The position numbers and the translations under genes were made by a program. From Sepiola atlantica (Eukaryota > Mollusca > Cephalopoda > Sepiida > Sepiolidae), in contig CAUVYP010001208.1 of NCBI GenBank assembly GCA_963556195.1, positions 3,162,001 through 3,226,000 of the forward strand: DNA of 64,000 nucleotides, in the 5' to 3' direction. The notes below the pieces were generated by a model. The model was not told where the DNA came from and ran no database searches. It saw nothing but the letters and a program-made list of their open reading frames with translations. Each line of letters begins with the position of its first letter. Position 1 is the stretch's first letter. Shown here in pieces: positions 22,592-35,797 of the stretch.

Positions 22592-24637
22592 TTAGCGCGT
22601 TTTAAAGTTGATATCGCTTTTGTGTATAACTTCCACATTTATTCGAATTGTGCCACGAAACTTTGCAGACAGTCTCGAATAGGCTTTTTCTACTGAAGTA
22701 TTAAGTTTCAGAAGTGCAGCTTTTGTACTGCCGGAGATATGTCGATACAAACTGAATACGCAAAACATCAACAAAATTTAGCGCGTTTTAAAGTTGATAT
22801 CGCTTTTGTTTATAACTTCCACATTTATTCGAATTGTGCAACGAAACTTTGCAGAGAGTCACGGAGACACATTTTCTACTGAAGTACCAAGTTTCAGAAG
22901 TGCAGCTCTTGTACTGCCGGAGATATGTCGATACAAACTGAATACGCAAAACATCAACAAAATTTAGCGCGTTTTAAAGTTGATATCGCTTTTGTTTATA
23001 ACTTCCACATTAATTCGAATTGTGCAACGAAACTTTGCAGACAGTCGCGGAGACACATTTCCTACTGAAGTACCAAGTTTCAGAAGTGCAGATCTTGTAC
23101 TGCCGGAGATATGTCGATACAAACTGAATACGCAAAACATCAACAAAATGTAGCGCGTTTTAAAGTTGATATCGCTTTTGTTTATAACTTCCACATTTAT
23201 TCGAATTGTGCAACGAAACTTGGCAGACAGTCTCGAATGGGCTGTTTCTACTGAAGTACCAAGTTTCAGAAGTGCAGCTCTTGTACTGCCGGAGATATGT
23301 CGATACAAACTGAATAAGCAAAACATCAACAAAATTTAGCGCGTTTTAAAGTTGATATCGCTTTTGTTTATAACTTCCACATTTATTCGAATTGTGCAAC
23401 GAAACTTTGCAGACAGTCTCGAATGGGCCTTTACTATTGAAGTACCAAGTTTCAGAAGTGCAGCTCATGTACTGCCGGAGATATGTCGATACAAACTGAA
23501 TACGCAAAACATCAACAAAATTTAGCGCGTTTTAAAGTGGATATCGCTTTTGTTTATAACTTCCACATTTATTCGAATTGTGCAACGAAACTTTGCAGAC
23601 AGTCGTTGAGACACATTTCCTACTGACGTACCAAGTTTCAGCAGTGCAGCTCTTGTACTGCCGGAGATATGTCGATACAAACTGAATACGCAAAACATCA
23701 ACAAAATTTAGCGCGTTTTAAAGTTGATATCGCTTTTGTGTATAACTTCCACATTTATTACAATTGTGCAACGAAACTTTGCAGACCGTCTCAAATAGGC
23801 CTTTTCTACTGAAGTACCAAGTTTCAGAATTGCAGCTCTTGTACTGCCGGAGATATGTCGATACAAACTGAATACGCAAAACATCAACAAAATTTAGCGC
23901 GTTTTAAAGTTGATATCGCTTTTGTTTATAACTTCCACATTTATTCGAGTTGTGCAACGAAACTTTGCAGACAGTCTCCAATGGGCCTTTACTACTGAAG
24001 TACCAAGTTTCAGAAGTGCAGCTCTTGTACTGCCGGAGATATGTCGATACAAACTGAATACGAAAAACATCAACAAAATTTAGCGCGTTTTAAAGTTGAT
24101 ATCGCTTTTGTTTATAACTTCCACATTAATTCGAATTGTGCAACGAAACTTTGCAGACAGTCTCGAATAGGCCTTTTCTACTGAAGTACCAAGTTTCAGA
24201 AGTGCAGCTCTTGTATTGCCGGAGGTATGTCGATACAAACTGAATACGCAAAACATCAACAAAATTTAGCGCGTTTTAAAGTTTATATCGCTATTGTTTA
24301 TAACTTCCACATTTATTCGAATTGTGCAACGAAACTTTGCGGACAGTCGCGGAGACAGATTTCCTACTGAAGTACCAAGTTTCAGAAGTGCAGCTCTTGT
24401 ACTGCCGGAGATATGTCGATACAAACTGAATAAGCAAAACATCAACAGAATTTAGCGCGTTTTAAAGTTGATATCGCTTTTGTGTATAACTTCAACATTT
24501 ATTCGAATTGTGCAACGAAACTTTGCAGACCGTCTCGAATAGGCCTTTTCTACTGAAGTACAAAGTTTCAGAATTGCAGCTCTTGTACTGCCGGAGATAT
24601 GTCGATACAAACTGAATACGCAAAACATCAACAAAAT
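22592..24637 (+). repeat. Unit N, copy 2 (11 monomers)
   Basis: Same order as 12549-14780 at shifts of 10043 then 9857 bp, so one monomer is lost near 22778-22963, where the GCAGAGAGTC and following types are merged. It contains a stop-lost monomer at about 23148 (AAATGTAGCG), which joins two antisense frames into 122 codons. The stretch that follows continues in parallel with the third copy 6696 bp (36 monomers) downstream. Confidence 0.75.
22964..23332 (-). other. Stop-lost antisense frame spanning two monomers (representative)
   Basis: The monomer stop TAA is changed to TAC by AAATGTAGCG at about 23148, so the frame runs through two units for 122 codons. Equivalent stop losses lie near 4771 (TCA), 11432 (AAA), 40264 (TTA), 41008 (CAA) and 61102 (TAT). 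The replacements differ and are scattered, as expected of neutral mutation, and no selected long repeat protein is indicated. Confidence 0.8.
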
Positions 24638-27055
24638 TTAGCGCGTTTTAAAGTTGATATCGCTTTTGTTTATAACTTCCACATTTATTCGAATTGTGCA
24701 ACGAAACTTTGCAGACAGTCGCGGAGACACATTTTCTACTGAAGTACCAAGTTTCAGAAGTGCAGCTCTTGTACTGCCGGAGATATGTCGATACAAACTG
24801 AATACGCAAAACATCAACAAAATTTAGCGCGTTTTGAAGTTGATATCGCTTTTGTGTATAACTTCCACATTTATTCGAATTGTACCACGAAACTTTGCAG
24901 ACAGTCTCGAATGGGCCTTTTCTACTGAAGTACCAAGTTTCAGAAGTGCAGCTCTTGTACTGCCGGAGATATGTCGATACAAACTGAATAAGCAAAACAT
25001 CAACAAAATTTAGCGCGTTTTAATGTTGATATCGCTTTTGTTTATAACTTCCACATTTATTCGAATTGTGCAACGAAACTTTGCAGACAGTCTCGAATGG
25101 GCCTTTACTATTGAAGTACCAAGTTTCAGAAGTGCAGCTCATGTACTGCCGGAGATATGTCGATACAAACTGAATACGCAAAACATCAACAAAATTTAGC
25201 GCGTTTTAAAGTGGATATCGCTTTTGTTTATAACTTCCACATTTATTCGAATTGTGCAACGAAACTTTGCAGACAGTCGCGGAGACAGATTTCCTACTGA
25301 AGTACCAAGTTTCAGAAGTGCAGCTCTTGTACTGCCGGAGATATGTCGATACAAACTGAATAAGCAAAACATCAACAGAATTTAGCGCGTTTTAAAGTTG
25401 ATATCGCTTTTGTGTATAACTTCCACATTTATTCGAATTGTGCAACGAAACTTTGCAGACCGTCTCGAATAGGCCTTTTCTACTGAAGTACCAAGTTTCA
25501 GAATTACAGCTCTTGTACTGCCGGAGATATGTCGATACAAACTGAATACGCAAAACATCAACAAAATTTAGCGCGTTTTAAAGTTGATATCGCTTTTGTT
25601 TATAACTTCCACATTTATTCGAATTGTGCAACGAAACTTTGCAGACAGTCGCGGAGACACATTTTCTACTGAAGTACCAAGTTTCAGAAATGCAGCTCTT
25701 GTACTGCCGGAGATATGTCGATACAAACTGAATACGCAAAACATCAACAAAATTTAGCGCGTTTTGAAGTTGATATCGCTTTTGTGTATAACTTCCACAT
25801 TTATTCGAATTGTGCCACGAAACTTTGCAGACAGTCTCGAATAGGCTTTTTCTACTGAAGTATTAAGTTTCAGAAGTGCAGCTTTTGTACTGCCGGAGAT
25901 ATGTCGATACAAACTGAATACGAAAAACATCAACAAAATTTAGCGCGTTTTAAAGTTGATATCGCTTTTGTTTATAACTTCCACATTTATTCGAATTGTG
26001 CAACGAAACTTTGCAGACAGTCGCGGAGACACATTTCCTACTGAAGTACCAAGTTTCAGAAGTGCAGCTCTTGTACTGCCGGAGATATGTCGATACAAAC
26101 TGAATACGCAAAACATCAACAAAATTTAGCGCGTTTTAAAGTTGATATCGCTTTTGTGTATAACTTCCACATTTATTCGAATTGTGCAACGAAAATTTGC
26201 AGACCGTCTCGAATAGGCCTTTTCTACTGAAGTACCAAGTTTCAGAATTGCAGCTCTTGTACTGCCGGAGATATGTCGATACAAACTGAATACGCAAAAC
26301 ATCAACAAAATTTAGCGCGTTTTAAAGTTGATATCGCTTTTGTTTATAACTTCCACATTTATTCGAATTGTGCAACGAAACTTTGCAGACAGTCGCGGAG
26401 ACACATTTCCTACTGAAGTACCAAGTTTCAGAAGTGCAGATCTTGTACTGCCGGAGATATGTCGATACAAACTGAATACGCAAAACATCAACAAAATTTA
26501 GCGCGTTTTAAAGTTGATATCCCTTTTGTTTATAACTTCCACATTTATTCGAATTGTGCAACGAAACTTTGCAGACAGTCTCGAATGGGCGTTTTCTACT
26601 GAAGTACCAAGTTTCAGAAGTGCAGCTCTTGTACTGCCGGAGATATGTCGATACAAACTGAATACGCAAAACATCAACAAAATTTAGCGCGTTTTAAAGT
26701 GGATATCGCTTTTGTTTACAACTTCCACATTTATTCGAATTGTGCAACGAAACTTTGCAGACAGTCGCGGAGACACATTTCCTACTGAAGTACCAAGTTT
26801 CAGAAGTGCAGCTCTTGTACTGCCGGAGATATGTCGATACAAACTGAATACGCAAAACATCAACAAAATTTAGCGCGTTTTAAAGTTGATATCGCTTTTG
26901 TGTAAAACTTCCACATTTATTACAATTGTGCAACGAAACTTTGCAAACCGTCTCAAATAGGCCTTTTCTACTGAAGTACCAAGTTTCAGAATTGCAGCTC
27001 TTGTACTGCCGGAGATATGTCGATACAAACTGAATACGCAAAACATCAACAAAAT
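24638..27055 (+). repeat. 13-monomer block P, copy 1
   Basis: Order: common C block; GTACCACG; CATG with AATGTTGATATC; GCGGAGACAGATTT; AGACCGTC; CAGAAATGCAG; GTGCCACG; common C block; GAAAATTTGC; AGATCT; GATATCCC; GTGGATATC with GTTTACAAC; TATTACAATTG with GTGTAAAAC and GCAAACCG. The same series, minus the GATATCCC monomer and with AGATCT replaced by a common type, makes up each of the two 12-monomer units at 31334-35797. This is the first place in the window where GTTTACAAC monomers appear (near 26714). Confidence 0.75.
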
Positions 27056-27241
27056 TTAGCGCGTTTTAAAGTTGATATCGCTTTTGTTTATAACTTCCAC
27101 ATTTATTCGAATTGTGCAACGAAACTTTGCAGACAGTCTCGAATAGGCCCTTTCTACTGAAGTACTTAGTTTCAGAGGTGCAGCTCTTGTACTGCCGCAG
27201 ATATGTCGATACAAACTGAATACGCAAAACATCAACAAAAT
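27056..27241 (+). repeat. CAGAGGTGCAG monomer
   Basis: A T-block monomer with AATAGGCCCTTTC and TTTCAGAGGTGCAG. This type later occurs regularly next to the ATAATACTG type (36.0, 39.7, 41.2, 44.5, 47.3, 53.0 and 56.0 kb). This is its first and isolated appearance. Confidence 0.7.
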
Positions 27242-27613
27242 TTAGCGCGTTTTAAAGTTGATATCGCTTTTGTTTATAACTTCCACATTTATTCGAATTG
27301 TGCAACGAAACTTTGCAGACAGTCGCGGAGACACATTTTCTACTGAAGTACCAAGTTTCAGAAGTGCCGCTATAATACTGCCGGAGATATCTCGATACAA
27401 ACTGAATACGCAAAACATCAACAAAATTTAGCGCGTTTTAAAGTTGATATCGCTTTTGTTTATAACTTCCACATTTATTCGAATTGTGCAACGAAACTTT
27501 GCAGACAGTCGCGGAGACACATTTTCTACTGAAGTACCAAGTTTCAGAAGTGCCGCTATAATACTGCCGGAGATATCTCGATACAAACTGAATACGCAAA
27601 ACATCAACAAAAT
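27242..27613 (+). repeat. Perfect single-monomer tandem duplication (ATAATACTG type)
   Basis: Bases 27242-27427 and 27428-27613 are identical over 186 bp on direct reading. They include the private marks GTGCCGCTATAATACTG and GATATCTCGATAC. It is the smallest possible higher-order event, a one-monomer duplication, and must be very recent or conversion-maintained. Unlike later copies of this type, neither is followed by a TGAAAAAACA monomer. Confidence 0.9.
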
Positions 27614-29287
27614 TTAGCGCGTTTTGAAGTTGATATCGCTTTTGTTTATAACTTCCACATTTATTCGAATTGTGCAACGAAACTTTGCAGACAGTCGTTG
27701 AGACACATTTCCTACTGAAGTACCAAGTTTCAGAAGTGCAGCTCTTGTACTGCCGGAGATATGTCGATACAAACTGAATACGCAAAACATCAACAAAATT
27801 TAGCGCGTTTTAAAGTTGATATCGCTTTAGTGTATAACTTCCACATTTATTACAATTGTGCAACGAAACTTTGCAGACCGTCTCAAATAGGCCTTTTCTA
27901 CTGAAGTACCAAGTTTCAGAATTGCAGCTCTTGTACTGCCGGAGATATGTCGATACAAACTGAATACGCAAAACATCAACAAAATTTAGCGCGTTTTAAA
28001 GTTGATATCGCTTTTGTTTATAACTTCCACATTTATGCGAGTTGTGCAACGAAACTTTGCAGACAGTCTCCAATGGGCCTTTACTACTGACGTACCAAGT
28101 TTCAGAAGTGCAGCTCTTGTACTGCCGGAGATATGTCGATACAAACTGAATACGAAAAACATCAACAAAATTTAGCGCGTTTTAAAGTTGATATCGCTTT
28201 TGTTTATAACTTCAACATTAATTCGAATTGTGCAACGAAACTTTGCAGACAGTCTCGAATAGGCCTTTTCTACTGAAGTACCAAGTTTCAGAAGTGCAGC
28301 TCTTGGAGTGCCGGAGGTATGTCGATACAAACTGAATACGCAAAACATCAACAAAATTTAGCGCGTTTTAAAGTTGATATCGCTTTTGTTTATAACTTCC
28401 ACATTTATTCGAATTGTGCAACGAAACTTTGCAGACAGTCGCGGAGACAGATTTCCTACTGAAGTACCAAGTTTCAGAAGTGAAGCTCTTGTACTGCCGG
28501 AGATATGTCGATACAAACTGAATAAGCAAAACATCAACAGAATTTAGCGCGTTTTAAAGTTGATATCGCTTTTGTGTATAACTTCCACATTTATTCGAAT
28601 TGTGCAACGAAACTTTGCAGACCGTCTCAAATAAGCCTTTTCTACTGAAGTACCAAGTTTCAGAATTGCAGCTCTTGTACTGCCGGAGATATGTCGATAC
28701 AAACTGAATACGCAAAACATCAACAAAATTTAGCGCGTTTTAAAGTTGATATCGCTTTTGTTTATAACTTCCACATTTATTCGAATTGTGCAACGAAACT
28801 TTGCAGACAGTCGCGGAGACAGATTTCCTACTGAAGTACCAAGTTTCAGAAGTGCAGCTCTTGTACTGCCGGAGATATGTCGATACAAACTGAATAAGCA
28901 AAACATCAACAGAATTTAGCGCGTTTTAAAGTTGATATCGCTTTTGTGTATAACTTCCACATTTATTCGAATTGTGCAACGAAACTTTGCAGACCGTCTC
29001 GAATAAGCCTTTTCTACTGAAGTACCAAGTTTCAGAATTGCAGCTCTTATACTGCCGGAGATATGTCGATACAAACTGAATACGCAAAACATCAACAAAA
29101 TTTAGCGCGTTTTAAAGTTGATATCGCTTTTGTTTATAACTTCCACATTTATTCGAATTGTGCAACGAAACTTTGCAGACAGTCGCGGAGACACATTTTC
29201 TACTGAAGTACCAAGTTTCAGAAGTGCAGCTCTTGTACTGCCGGAGATATGTCGATACAAACTGAATACGCAAAACATCAACAAAAT
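27614..29287 (+). repeat. Cassette copy plus duplicated pair (9 monomers)
   Basis: Starts with the four-monomer cassette (GTTGAG; GCTTTAGTG/TATTACAATTG; TCTCCAATGGGCC; AATTCGAATTG/GGAGGTATG), closest to 11619-12362 including CTACTGACG. It is followed by a pair, GCGGAGACAGATTT and AGACCGTC with AATAAGCC, present twice (28358-28729 and 28730-29101), then a common C-block monomer. It links block P to unit N copy 3. Confidence 0.7.
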
Positions 29288-31333
29288 TTAGCGCGTTTTG
29301 AAGTTGATATCGCTTTTGTGTATAACTTCCACATTTATTCGAATTGTGCCACGAAACTTTGCAGACAGTCTCGAATAGGCTTTTTCTACTGAAGTATTAA
29401 GTTTCAGAAGTGCAGCTTTTGTACTGCCGGAGATATGTCGATACAAACTGAATACGCAAAACATCAACAAAATTTAGCGCGTTTTAAAGTTGATATCGCT
29501 TTTGTTTATAACTTCCACATTTATTCGAATTGTGCAACGAAACTTTGCAGAGAGTCGCGGAGACACATTTTCTACTGAAGTACCAAGTTTCAGAAGTGCA
29601 GCTCTTGTACTGCCGGAGATATGTCGATACAAACTGAATACGCAAAACATCAACAAAATTTAGCGCGTTTTAAAGTTGATATCGCTTTTGTTTATAACTT
29701 CCACATTTATTCGAATTGTGCAACGAAACTTTGCAGACAGTCGCGGAGACACATTTCCTACTGAAGTACCAAGTTTCAGAAGTGCAGATCTTGTACTGCC
29801 GGAGATATGTCGATACAAACTGAATACGCAAAACATCAACAAAATTTAGCGCGTTTTAAAGTTGATATCGCTTTTGTTTATAACTTCCACATTTATTCGA
29901 ATTGTGCAACGAAACTTTGCAGACAGTCTCGAATGGGCTTTTTCTACTGAAGTACCAAGTTTCAGAAGTGCAGCTCTTGTACTGCCGGAGATATGTCGAT
30001 ACAAACTGAATAAGCAAAACATCAACAAAATTTAGCGCGTTTTAAAGTTGATATCGCTTTTGTTTATAACTTCCACATTTATTCGAATTGTGCAACGAAA
30101 CTTTGCAGACAGTCTCGAATGGGCCTTTACTATTGAAGTACCAAGTTTCAGAAGTGCAGCTCATGTACTGCCGGAGATATGTCGATACAAACTGAATACG
30201 CAAAACATCAACAAAATTTAGCGCGTTTTAAAGTGGATATCGCTTTTGTTTATAACTTCCACATTTATTCGAATTGTGCAACGAAACTTTGCAGACAGTC
30301 GTTGAGACACATTTCCTACTGACGTACCAAGTTTCAGCAGTGCAGCTCTTGTACTGCCGGAGATATGTCGATACAAACTGAATACGCAAAACATCAACAA
30401 AATTTAGCGCGTTTTAAAGTTGATATCGCTTTTGTGTATAACTTCCACATTTATTACAATTGTGCAACGAAACTTTGCAGACCGTCTCAAATAGGCCTTT
30501 TCTACTGAAGTACCAAGTTTCAGAATTGCAGCTCTTGTACTGCCGGAGATATGTCGATACAAACTGAATACGCAAAACATCAACAAAATTTAGCGCGTTT
30601 TAAAGTTGATATCGCTTTTGTTTATAACTTCCACATTTATTCGAGTTGTTCAACGAAACTTTGCAGACAGTCTCCAATGGGCCTTTACTACTGAAGTACC
30701 ACGTTTCAGAAGTGCAGCTCTTGTACTGCCGGAGATATGTCGATACAAACTGAATACGAAAAACATCAACAAAATTTAGCGCGTTTTAAAGTTGATATCG
30801 CTTTTGTTTATAACTTCCACATTAATTCGAATTGTGCAACGAAACTTTGCAGACAGTCTCGAATAGGCCTTTTCTACTGAAGTACCAAGTTTCAGAAGTG
30901 CAGCTCTTGTATTGCCGGAGGTATGTCGATACAAACTGAATACGCAAAACATCAACAAAATTTAGCGCGTTTTAAAGTTTATATCGCTTTTGTTTATAAC
31001 TTCCACATTTATTCGAATTGTGCAACGAAACTTTGCAGACAGTCGCGGAGACAGATTTCCTACTGAAGTACCAAGTTTCAGAAGTGCAGCTCTTGTACTG
31101 CCGGAGATATGTCGATACAAACTGAATAAGCAAAACATCAACAGAATTTAGCGCGTTTTAAAGTTGATATCGCTTTTGTGTATAACTTCAACATTTATTC
31201 GAATTGTGCAACGAAACTTTGCAGACCGTCTCGAATAGGCCTTTTCTACTGAAGTACCAAGTTTCAGAATTGCAGCTCTTGTACTGCCGGAGATATGTCG
31301 ATACAAACTGAATACGCAAAACATCAACAAAAT
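29288..31333 (+). repeat. Unit N, copy 3 (11 monomers)
   Basis: Follows 22592-24637 at a shift of exactly 6696 bp (36 x 186). Shared marks include GCAGAGAGTC near 29549, TTTCAGCAG near 30329 and GTTTATATCGC near 30977. Together with 31334-33007 it forms a 36-monomer-spaced repeat of about 3.7 kb. Confidence 0.8.
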
Positions 31334-33565
31334 TTAGCGCGTTTTAAAGTTGATATCGCTTTTGTTTATAACTTCCACATTTATTCGAATTGTGCAACGA
31401 AACTTTGCAGACAGTCGCGGAGACACATTTTCTACTGAAGTACCAAGTTTCAGAAGTGCAGCTCTTGTACTGCCGGAGATATGTCGATACAAACTGAATA
31501 CGCAAAACATCAACAAAATTTAGCGCGTTTTGAAGTTGATATCGCTTTTGTGTATAACTTCCACATTTATTCGAATTGTACCACGAAACTTTGCAGACAG
31601 TCTCGAATGGGCCTTTTCTACTGAAGTACCAAGTTTCAGAAGTGCAGCTCTTGTACTGCCGGAGATATGTCGATACAAACTGAATAAGCAAAACATCAAC
31701 AAAATTTAGCGCGTTTTAATGTTGATATCGCTTTTGTTTATAACTTCCACATTTATTCGAATTGTGCAACGAAACTTTGCAGACAGTCTCGAATGGGCCT
31801 TTACTATTGAAGTACCAAGTTTCAGAAGTGCAGCTCATGTACTGCCGGAGATATGTCGATACAAACTGAATACGCAAAACATCAACAAAATTTAGCGCGT
31901 TTTAAAGTGGGTATCGCTTTTGTTTATAACTTCCACATTTATTCGAATTGTGCAACGAAACTTTGCAGACAGTCGCGGAGACAGATTTCCTACTGAAGTA
32001 CCAAGTTTCACAAGTGCAGCTCTTGTACTGCCGGAGATATGTCGATACAAACTGAATAAGCAAAACATCAACAGAATTTAGCGCGTTTTAAAGTTGATAT
32101 CGCTTTTGTGTATAACTTCCACATTTATTCGAATTGTGCAACGAAACTTTGCAGACCGTCTCGAATAGGCCTTTTCTACTGAAGTACCAAGTTTCAGAAT
32201 TGCAGCTCTTGTACTGCCGGAGATATGTCGATACAAACTGAATACGCAAAACATCAACAAAATTTAGCGCGTTTTAAAGTTTATATCGCTTTTGTTTATA
32301 ACTTCCACATTTATTCGAATTGTGCAACGAAACTTTGCAGACAGTCGCGGAGACACATTTTCTACTGAAGTACCAAGTTTCAGAAATGCAGCTCTTGTAC
32401 TGCCGGAGATAGATCGATACAAACTGAATACGCAAAACATCAACAAAATTTAGCGCGTTTTGAAGTTGATATCGCTTTTGTGTATAACTTCCACATTTAT
32501 TCGAATTGTGCCACGAAACTTTGCAGACAGTCTTGAATAGGCTTTTTCTACTGAAGTATTAAGTTTCAGAAGTGCAGCTTTTGTACTGCCGGAGATATGT
32601 CGATACAAACTGAATACGAAAAACATCAACAAAATTTAACGCGTTTTAAAGTTGATATCGCTTTTGTTTATAACTTCCACATTTATTCGAATTGTGCAAC
32701 GAAACTTTGCAGACAGTCGCGGAGACACATTTCCTACTGAAGTACCAAGTTTCAGAAGTGCAGCTCTTGTACTGCCGGAGATATGTCGATACAAACTGAA
32801 TACGCAAAACATCAACAAAATTTAGCGCGTTTTAAAGTTGATATCGCTTTTGTGTATAACTTCCACATTTATTCGAATTGTGCAACGAAAATTTGCAGAC
32901 CGTCTCGAATAGGCCTTTTCTACTGAAGTACCAAGTTTCAGAATTGCAGCTCTTGTACTGCCGGAGATATGTCGATACAAACTGAATACGCAAAACATCA
33001 ACAAAATTTAGCGCGTTTTAAAGTTGATATCGCTTTTGTTTATAACTTCCACATTTATTCGAATTGTGCAACGAAACTTTGCAGACAGTCGCGGAGACAC
33101 ATTTCCTACTGAAGTACCAAGTTTCAGAAGTGCAGCTCTTGTACTGCCGGAGATATGTCGATACAAACTGAATACGCAAAACATCAACAAAATTTAGCGC
33201 GTTTTAAAGTGGATATCGCTTTTGTTTACAACTTCTACATTTATTCGAATTGTGCAACGAAACTTTGCAGACAGTCGCGGAGACACATTTCCTACTGAAG
33301 TACCAAGTTTCAGAAGTGCAGCTCTTGTACTGCCGGAGATATGTCGATACAAACTGAATACGCAAAACATCAACAAAATTTAGCGCGTTTTAAAGTTGAT
33401 ATCGCTTTTGTGTAAAACTTCCACATTTATTACAATTGTGCAAAGAAACTTTGCAAACCGTCTCAAATAGGCCTTTTCTACTGAAGTACCAAGTTTCAGA
33501 ATTGCAGCTCTTGTACTGCCGGAGATATGTCGATACAAACTGAATACGCAAAACATCAACAAAAT
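31334..33565 (+). repeat. 12-monomer higher-order repeat, copy 1 (2232 bp)
   Basis: Twelve monomers: common C; GTACCACG; CATG; GTGGGTATCGC; AGACCGTC; CAGAAATGCAG with GATAGATCG; GTGCCACG; TTTAACGCG; GAAAATTTGC; common C; GTTTACAAC; GTGTAAAAC with GCAAACCG. The next 2232 bp (12 x 186) repeat the series. Private changes include AAAGTGGGTATC near 31905, TTTCACAAG near 32008 and GTCTTGAATAGG near 32531. Confidence 0.9.
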
Positions 33566-35797
33566 TTAGCGCGTTTTAAAGTTGATATCGCTTTTGTTTA
33601 TAACTTCCACATTTATTCGAATTGTGCAACGAAACTTTGCAGACAGTCGCGGAGACACATTTTCTACTGAAGTACCAAGTTTCAGAAGTGCAGCTCTTGT
33701 ACTGCCGGAGATATGTCGATACAAACTGAATACGCAAAACATCAAACAAATTTAGCGCGTTTTGAAGTTGATATCGCTTTTGTGTATAACTTCCACATTT
33801 ATTCGAATTGTACCACGAAACTTTGCAGACAGTCTCGAATGGGCCTTTTCTACTGAAGTACCAAGTTTCAGAAGTGCAGCTCTTGTACTGCCGGAGATAT
33901 GTCGATACAAACTGAATAAGCAAAACATCAACAAAATTTAGCGCGTTTTAATGTTGATATCGCTTTTGTTTATAACTTCCACATTTATTCGAATTGTGCA
34001 ACGAAACTTTGCAGACAGTCTCGAATGGGCCTTTACTATTGAAGTACCAAGTTTCAGAAGTGCAGCTCATGTACTGCCGGAGATATGTCGATACAAACTG
34101 AATACGCAAAACATCAACAAAATTTAGCGCGTTTTAAAGTGGATATCGCTTTTGTTTATAACTTCCACATTTATTCGAATTGTGCAACGAAACTTTGCAG
34201 ACAGTCGCGGAGACAGATTTCCTACTGAAGTACCAAGTTTCAGAAGTGCAGCTCTTGTACTGCCGGAGATATGTCGATACAAACTGAATAAGCAAAACAT
34301 CAACAGAATTTAGCGCGTTTTAAAGTTGATATCGCTTTTGTGTATAACTTCCACATTTATTCGAATTGTGCAACGAAACTTTGCAGACCGTCTCGAATAG
34401 GCCTTTTCTACTGAAGTACCAAGTTTCAGAATTGCAGCTCTTGTACTGCCGGAGATATGTCGATACAAACTGAATACGCAAAACATCAACAAAATTTAGC
34501 GCGTTTTAAAGTTGATATCGCTTTTGTTTATAACTTCCACATTTATTCGAATTGTGCAACGAAACTTTGCAGACAGTCGCGGAGACACATTTTCTACTGA
34601 AGTACCAAGTTTCAGAAATGCAGCTCTTGTACTGCCGGAGATAGATCGATACAAACTGAATACGCAAAACATCAACAAAATTTAGCGCGTTTTGAAGTTG
34701 ATATCGCTTTTGTGTATAACTTCCACATTTATTCGAATTGTGCCACGAAACTTTGCAGACAGTCTCGAATAGGCTTTTTCTACTGAAGTATTAAGTTTCA
34801 GAAGTGCAGCTTTTGTACTGCCGGAGATATGTCGATACAAACTGAATACGAAAAACATCAACAAAATTTAACGCGTTTTAAAGTTGATATCGCTTTTGTT
34901 TATAACTTCCACATTTATTCGAATTGTGCAACGAAACTTTGCAGACAGTCGCGGAGACACATTTCCTACTGAAGTACCAAGGTTCAGAAGTGCAGCTCTT
35001 GTACTGCCGGAGATATGTCGATACAAACTGAATACGCAAAACATCAACAAAATTTAGCGCGTTTTAAAGTTGATATCGCTTTTGTGTATAACTTCCACAT
35101 TTATTCGAATTGTGCAACGAAAATTTGCAGACCGTCTCGAATAGGCCTTTTCTACTGAAGTACCAAGTTTCAGAATTGCAGCTCTTGTACTGCCGGAGAT
35201 ATGTCGATACAAACTGAATACGCAAAACATCAACAAAATTTAGCGCGTTTTAAAGTTGATATCGCTTTTGTTTATAACTTCCACATTTATTCGAATTGTG
35301 CAACGAAACTTTGCAGACAGTCGCGGAGACACATTTCCTACTGAAGTACCAAGTTTCAGAAGTGCAGCTCTTGTACTGCCGGAGATATATCGATACAAAC
35401 TGAATACGCAAAACATCAACAAAATTTAGCGCGTTTTAAAGTGGATATCGCTTTTGTTTACAACTTCCACATTTATTCGAATTGTGCAACGAAACTTTGC
35501 AGACAGTCGCGGAGACACATTTCCTACTGAAGTACCAAGTTTCAGAAGTGCAGCTCTTGTACTGCCGGAGATATGTCGATACAAACTGAATACGCAAAAC
35601 ATCAACAAAATTTAGCGCGTTTTAAAGTTGATATCGCTTTTGTGTAAAACTTCCACATTTATTACAATTGTGCAACGAAACTTTGCAAACCGTCTCAAAT
35701 AGGCCTTTTCTACTGAAGTACCAAGTTTCAGAATTGCAGCTCTTGTACTGCCGGAGATATGTCGATACAAACTGAATACGCAAAACATCAACAAAAT
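33566..35797 (+). repeat. 12-monomer higher-order repeat, copy 2 (2232 bp)
   Basis: Directly adjacent copy of 31334-33565. It shares the rare GATAGATCG (near 34640), TTTAACGCG (near 34867), GAAAATTTGC and GTGTAAAAC marks. Differences seen are scattered substitutions such as ATCAAACAAA near 33741 and CAAGGTTCAG near 34979. It is one of the youngest-looking duplications in the window. The last CATG monomer I see in the window is here, near 34067. Confidence 0.9.
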
